Shown here: one piece after another, positions 5,167-5,193 of the stretch
Numbering within the stretch: position 1 is the stretch's first letter
Layout: each line of letters opens with the position of its first letter
Assembly (NCBI GenBank): GCA_002311915.1
Contig: DCAF01000057.1
Coordinates: 8,208-13,400 of the forward strand
Source of the DNA: Sulfurovum sp. UBA1140
GTDB taxonomy: Bacteria > Campylobacterota > Campylobacteria > Campylobacterales > Sulfurovaceae
DNA length: 5,193 bases
Direction: 5' to 3'
Translations under genes and position numbers: made by a program
Notes under the pieces: model-generated
Told to the model about the DNA's origin: nothing
The model's input: the letters and a program-made list of their open reading frames with translations, nothing else
Databases searched by the model: none

Positions 5167-5193
5167 ATTTTACTACCCATAACTTTTTCAAGT
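5167..5193. other. Unassigned 3' edge after hemA
   Basis: This 27-nt stretch contains no forward ATG and no good Shine-Dalgarno site. Short inverted repeats occur: GTAG at 5163-5166 with CTAC at 5173-5176, and AAAAGT at 5159-5164 with ACTTTT at 5182-5187, followed by one more T. They compete with one another and have short stems, so a terminator cannot be called. Two minus-strand frames are open from the edge (one to a TGA at 5157-5159, one to a TAA at 5147-5149), so a convergent neighbour is possible. Equally, the next operon gene may start just beyond the window. Confidence 0.3.

Noticed and set aside
5152..5188. Possible terminator at the end of hemA
   Set aside because: GGGTA/TACCC, GTAG/CTAC and AAAAGT/ACTTTT can each pair but exclude one another. 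The stems are 4-6 bp, two have 17-nt loops, and the T run is short. This is not enough to call a terminator.
5157..5193. 3' end of a convergent minus-strand gene overlapping the hemA stop
   Set aside because: Two minus-strand frames are open from the edge, but only about 11-14 codons are visible and no family can be recognised. Relatives usually have proS on the + strand here.
1..5193. CRISPR array, insertion sequence, phage, toxin-antitoxin or defence genes
   Set aside because: No direct repeats with spacers, terminal inverted repeats, transposase motifs or small paired toxin-like frames were found. Nearly all of the window is explained by conserved housekeeping-type genes.

Overview
The window looks like a core-genome segment of a Campylobacterota (Epsilonproteobacteria) chromosome, most like the Sulfurovum/Sulfurimonas/Nitratiruptor side of the phylum. 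The reasons are the AT-rich composition, a DUF2018 protein (a family essentially restricted to this phylum), and the order DUF2018 - polyprenyl synthetase - hemA, which I recall from Helicobacter (HP0242/HP0240/HP0239). No mobile element, CRISPR array, tRNA or rRNA is visible. Five genes have recognisable families and a sixth is a membrane-anchored protein of unknown function.

Region 1 (1-1317, + strand). The last codons of an upstream gene run directly into an exported, C-terminally anchored protein with a TPM-like domain (25-714). It overlaps by 14 nt a FixH/CcoH-like single-pass membrane protein (701-1282). In relatives this pair lies downstream of the cbb3 cytochrome oxidase genes (ccoNOQP), so this is probably the tail of a cco operon. 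That operon is outside the window and is inferred. A rho-independent hairpin closes the unit.

Region 2 (1301-2533, - strand). This convergent gene encodes an amidohydrolase of the aminodeoxyfutalosine deaminase type, from the futalosine route to menaquinone. Its stop codon lies inside the terminator stem of region 1.

Region 3 (2534-2657). This 124-nt divergent intergenic region holds a good + strand promoter with a Shine-Dalgarno site and a weaker - strand extended -10 that would give a very short leader.

Region 4 (2658-5166, + strand). This is a tight three-gene operon: a DUF2018 helical protein, a long-chain trans-polyprenyl diphosphate synthase and glutamyl-tRNA reductase (hemA). The last 27 nt hold nothing assignable; in relatives proS usually follows.

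Taken together, the window is respiratory. It has oxidase accessory proteins, a menaquinone head-group enzyme, the likely menaquinone side-chain synthase, and the first committed enzyme of haem synthesis. I see no convincing new defence, mobile or RNA system. The least understood parts are the TPM-like/FixH-like pair and the DUF2018 protein, plus some compact overlaps of coding and regulatory sequence.
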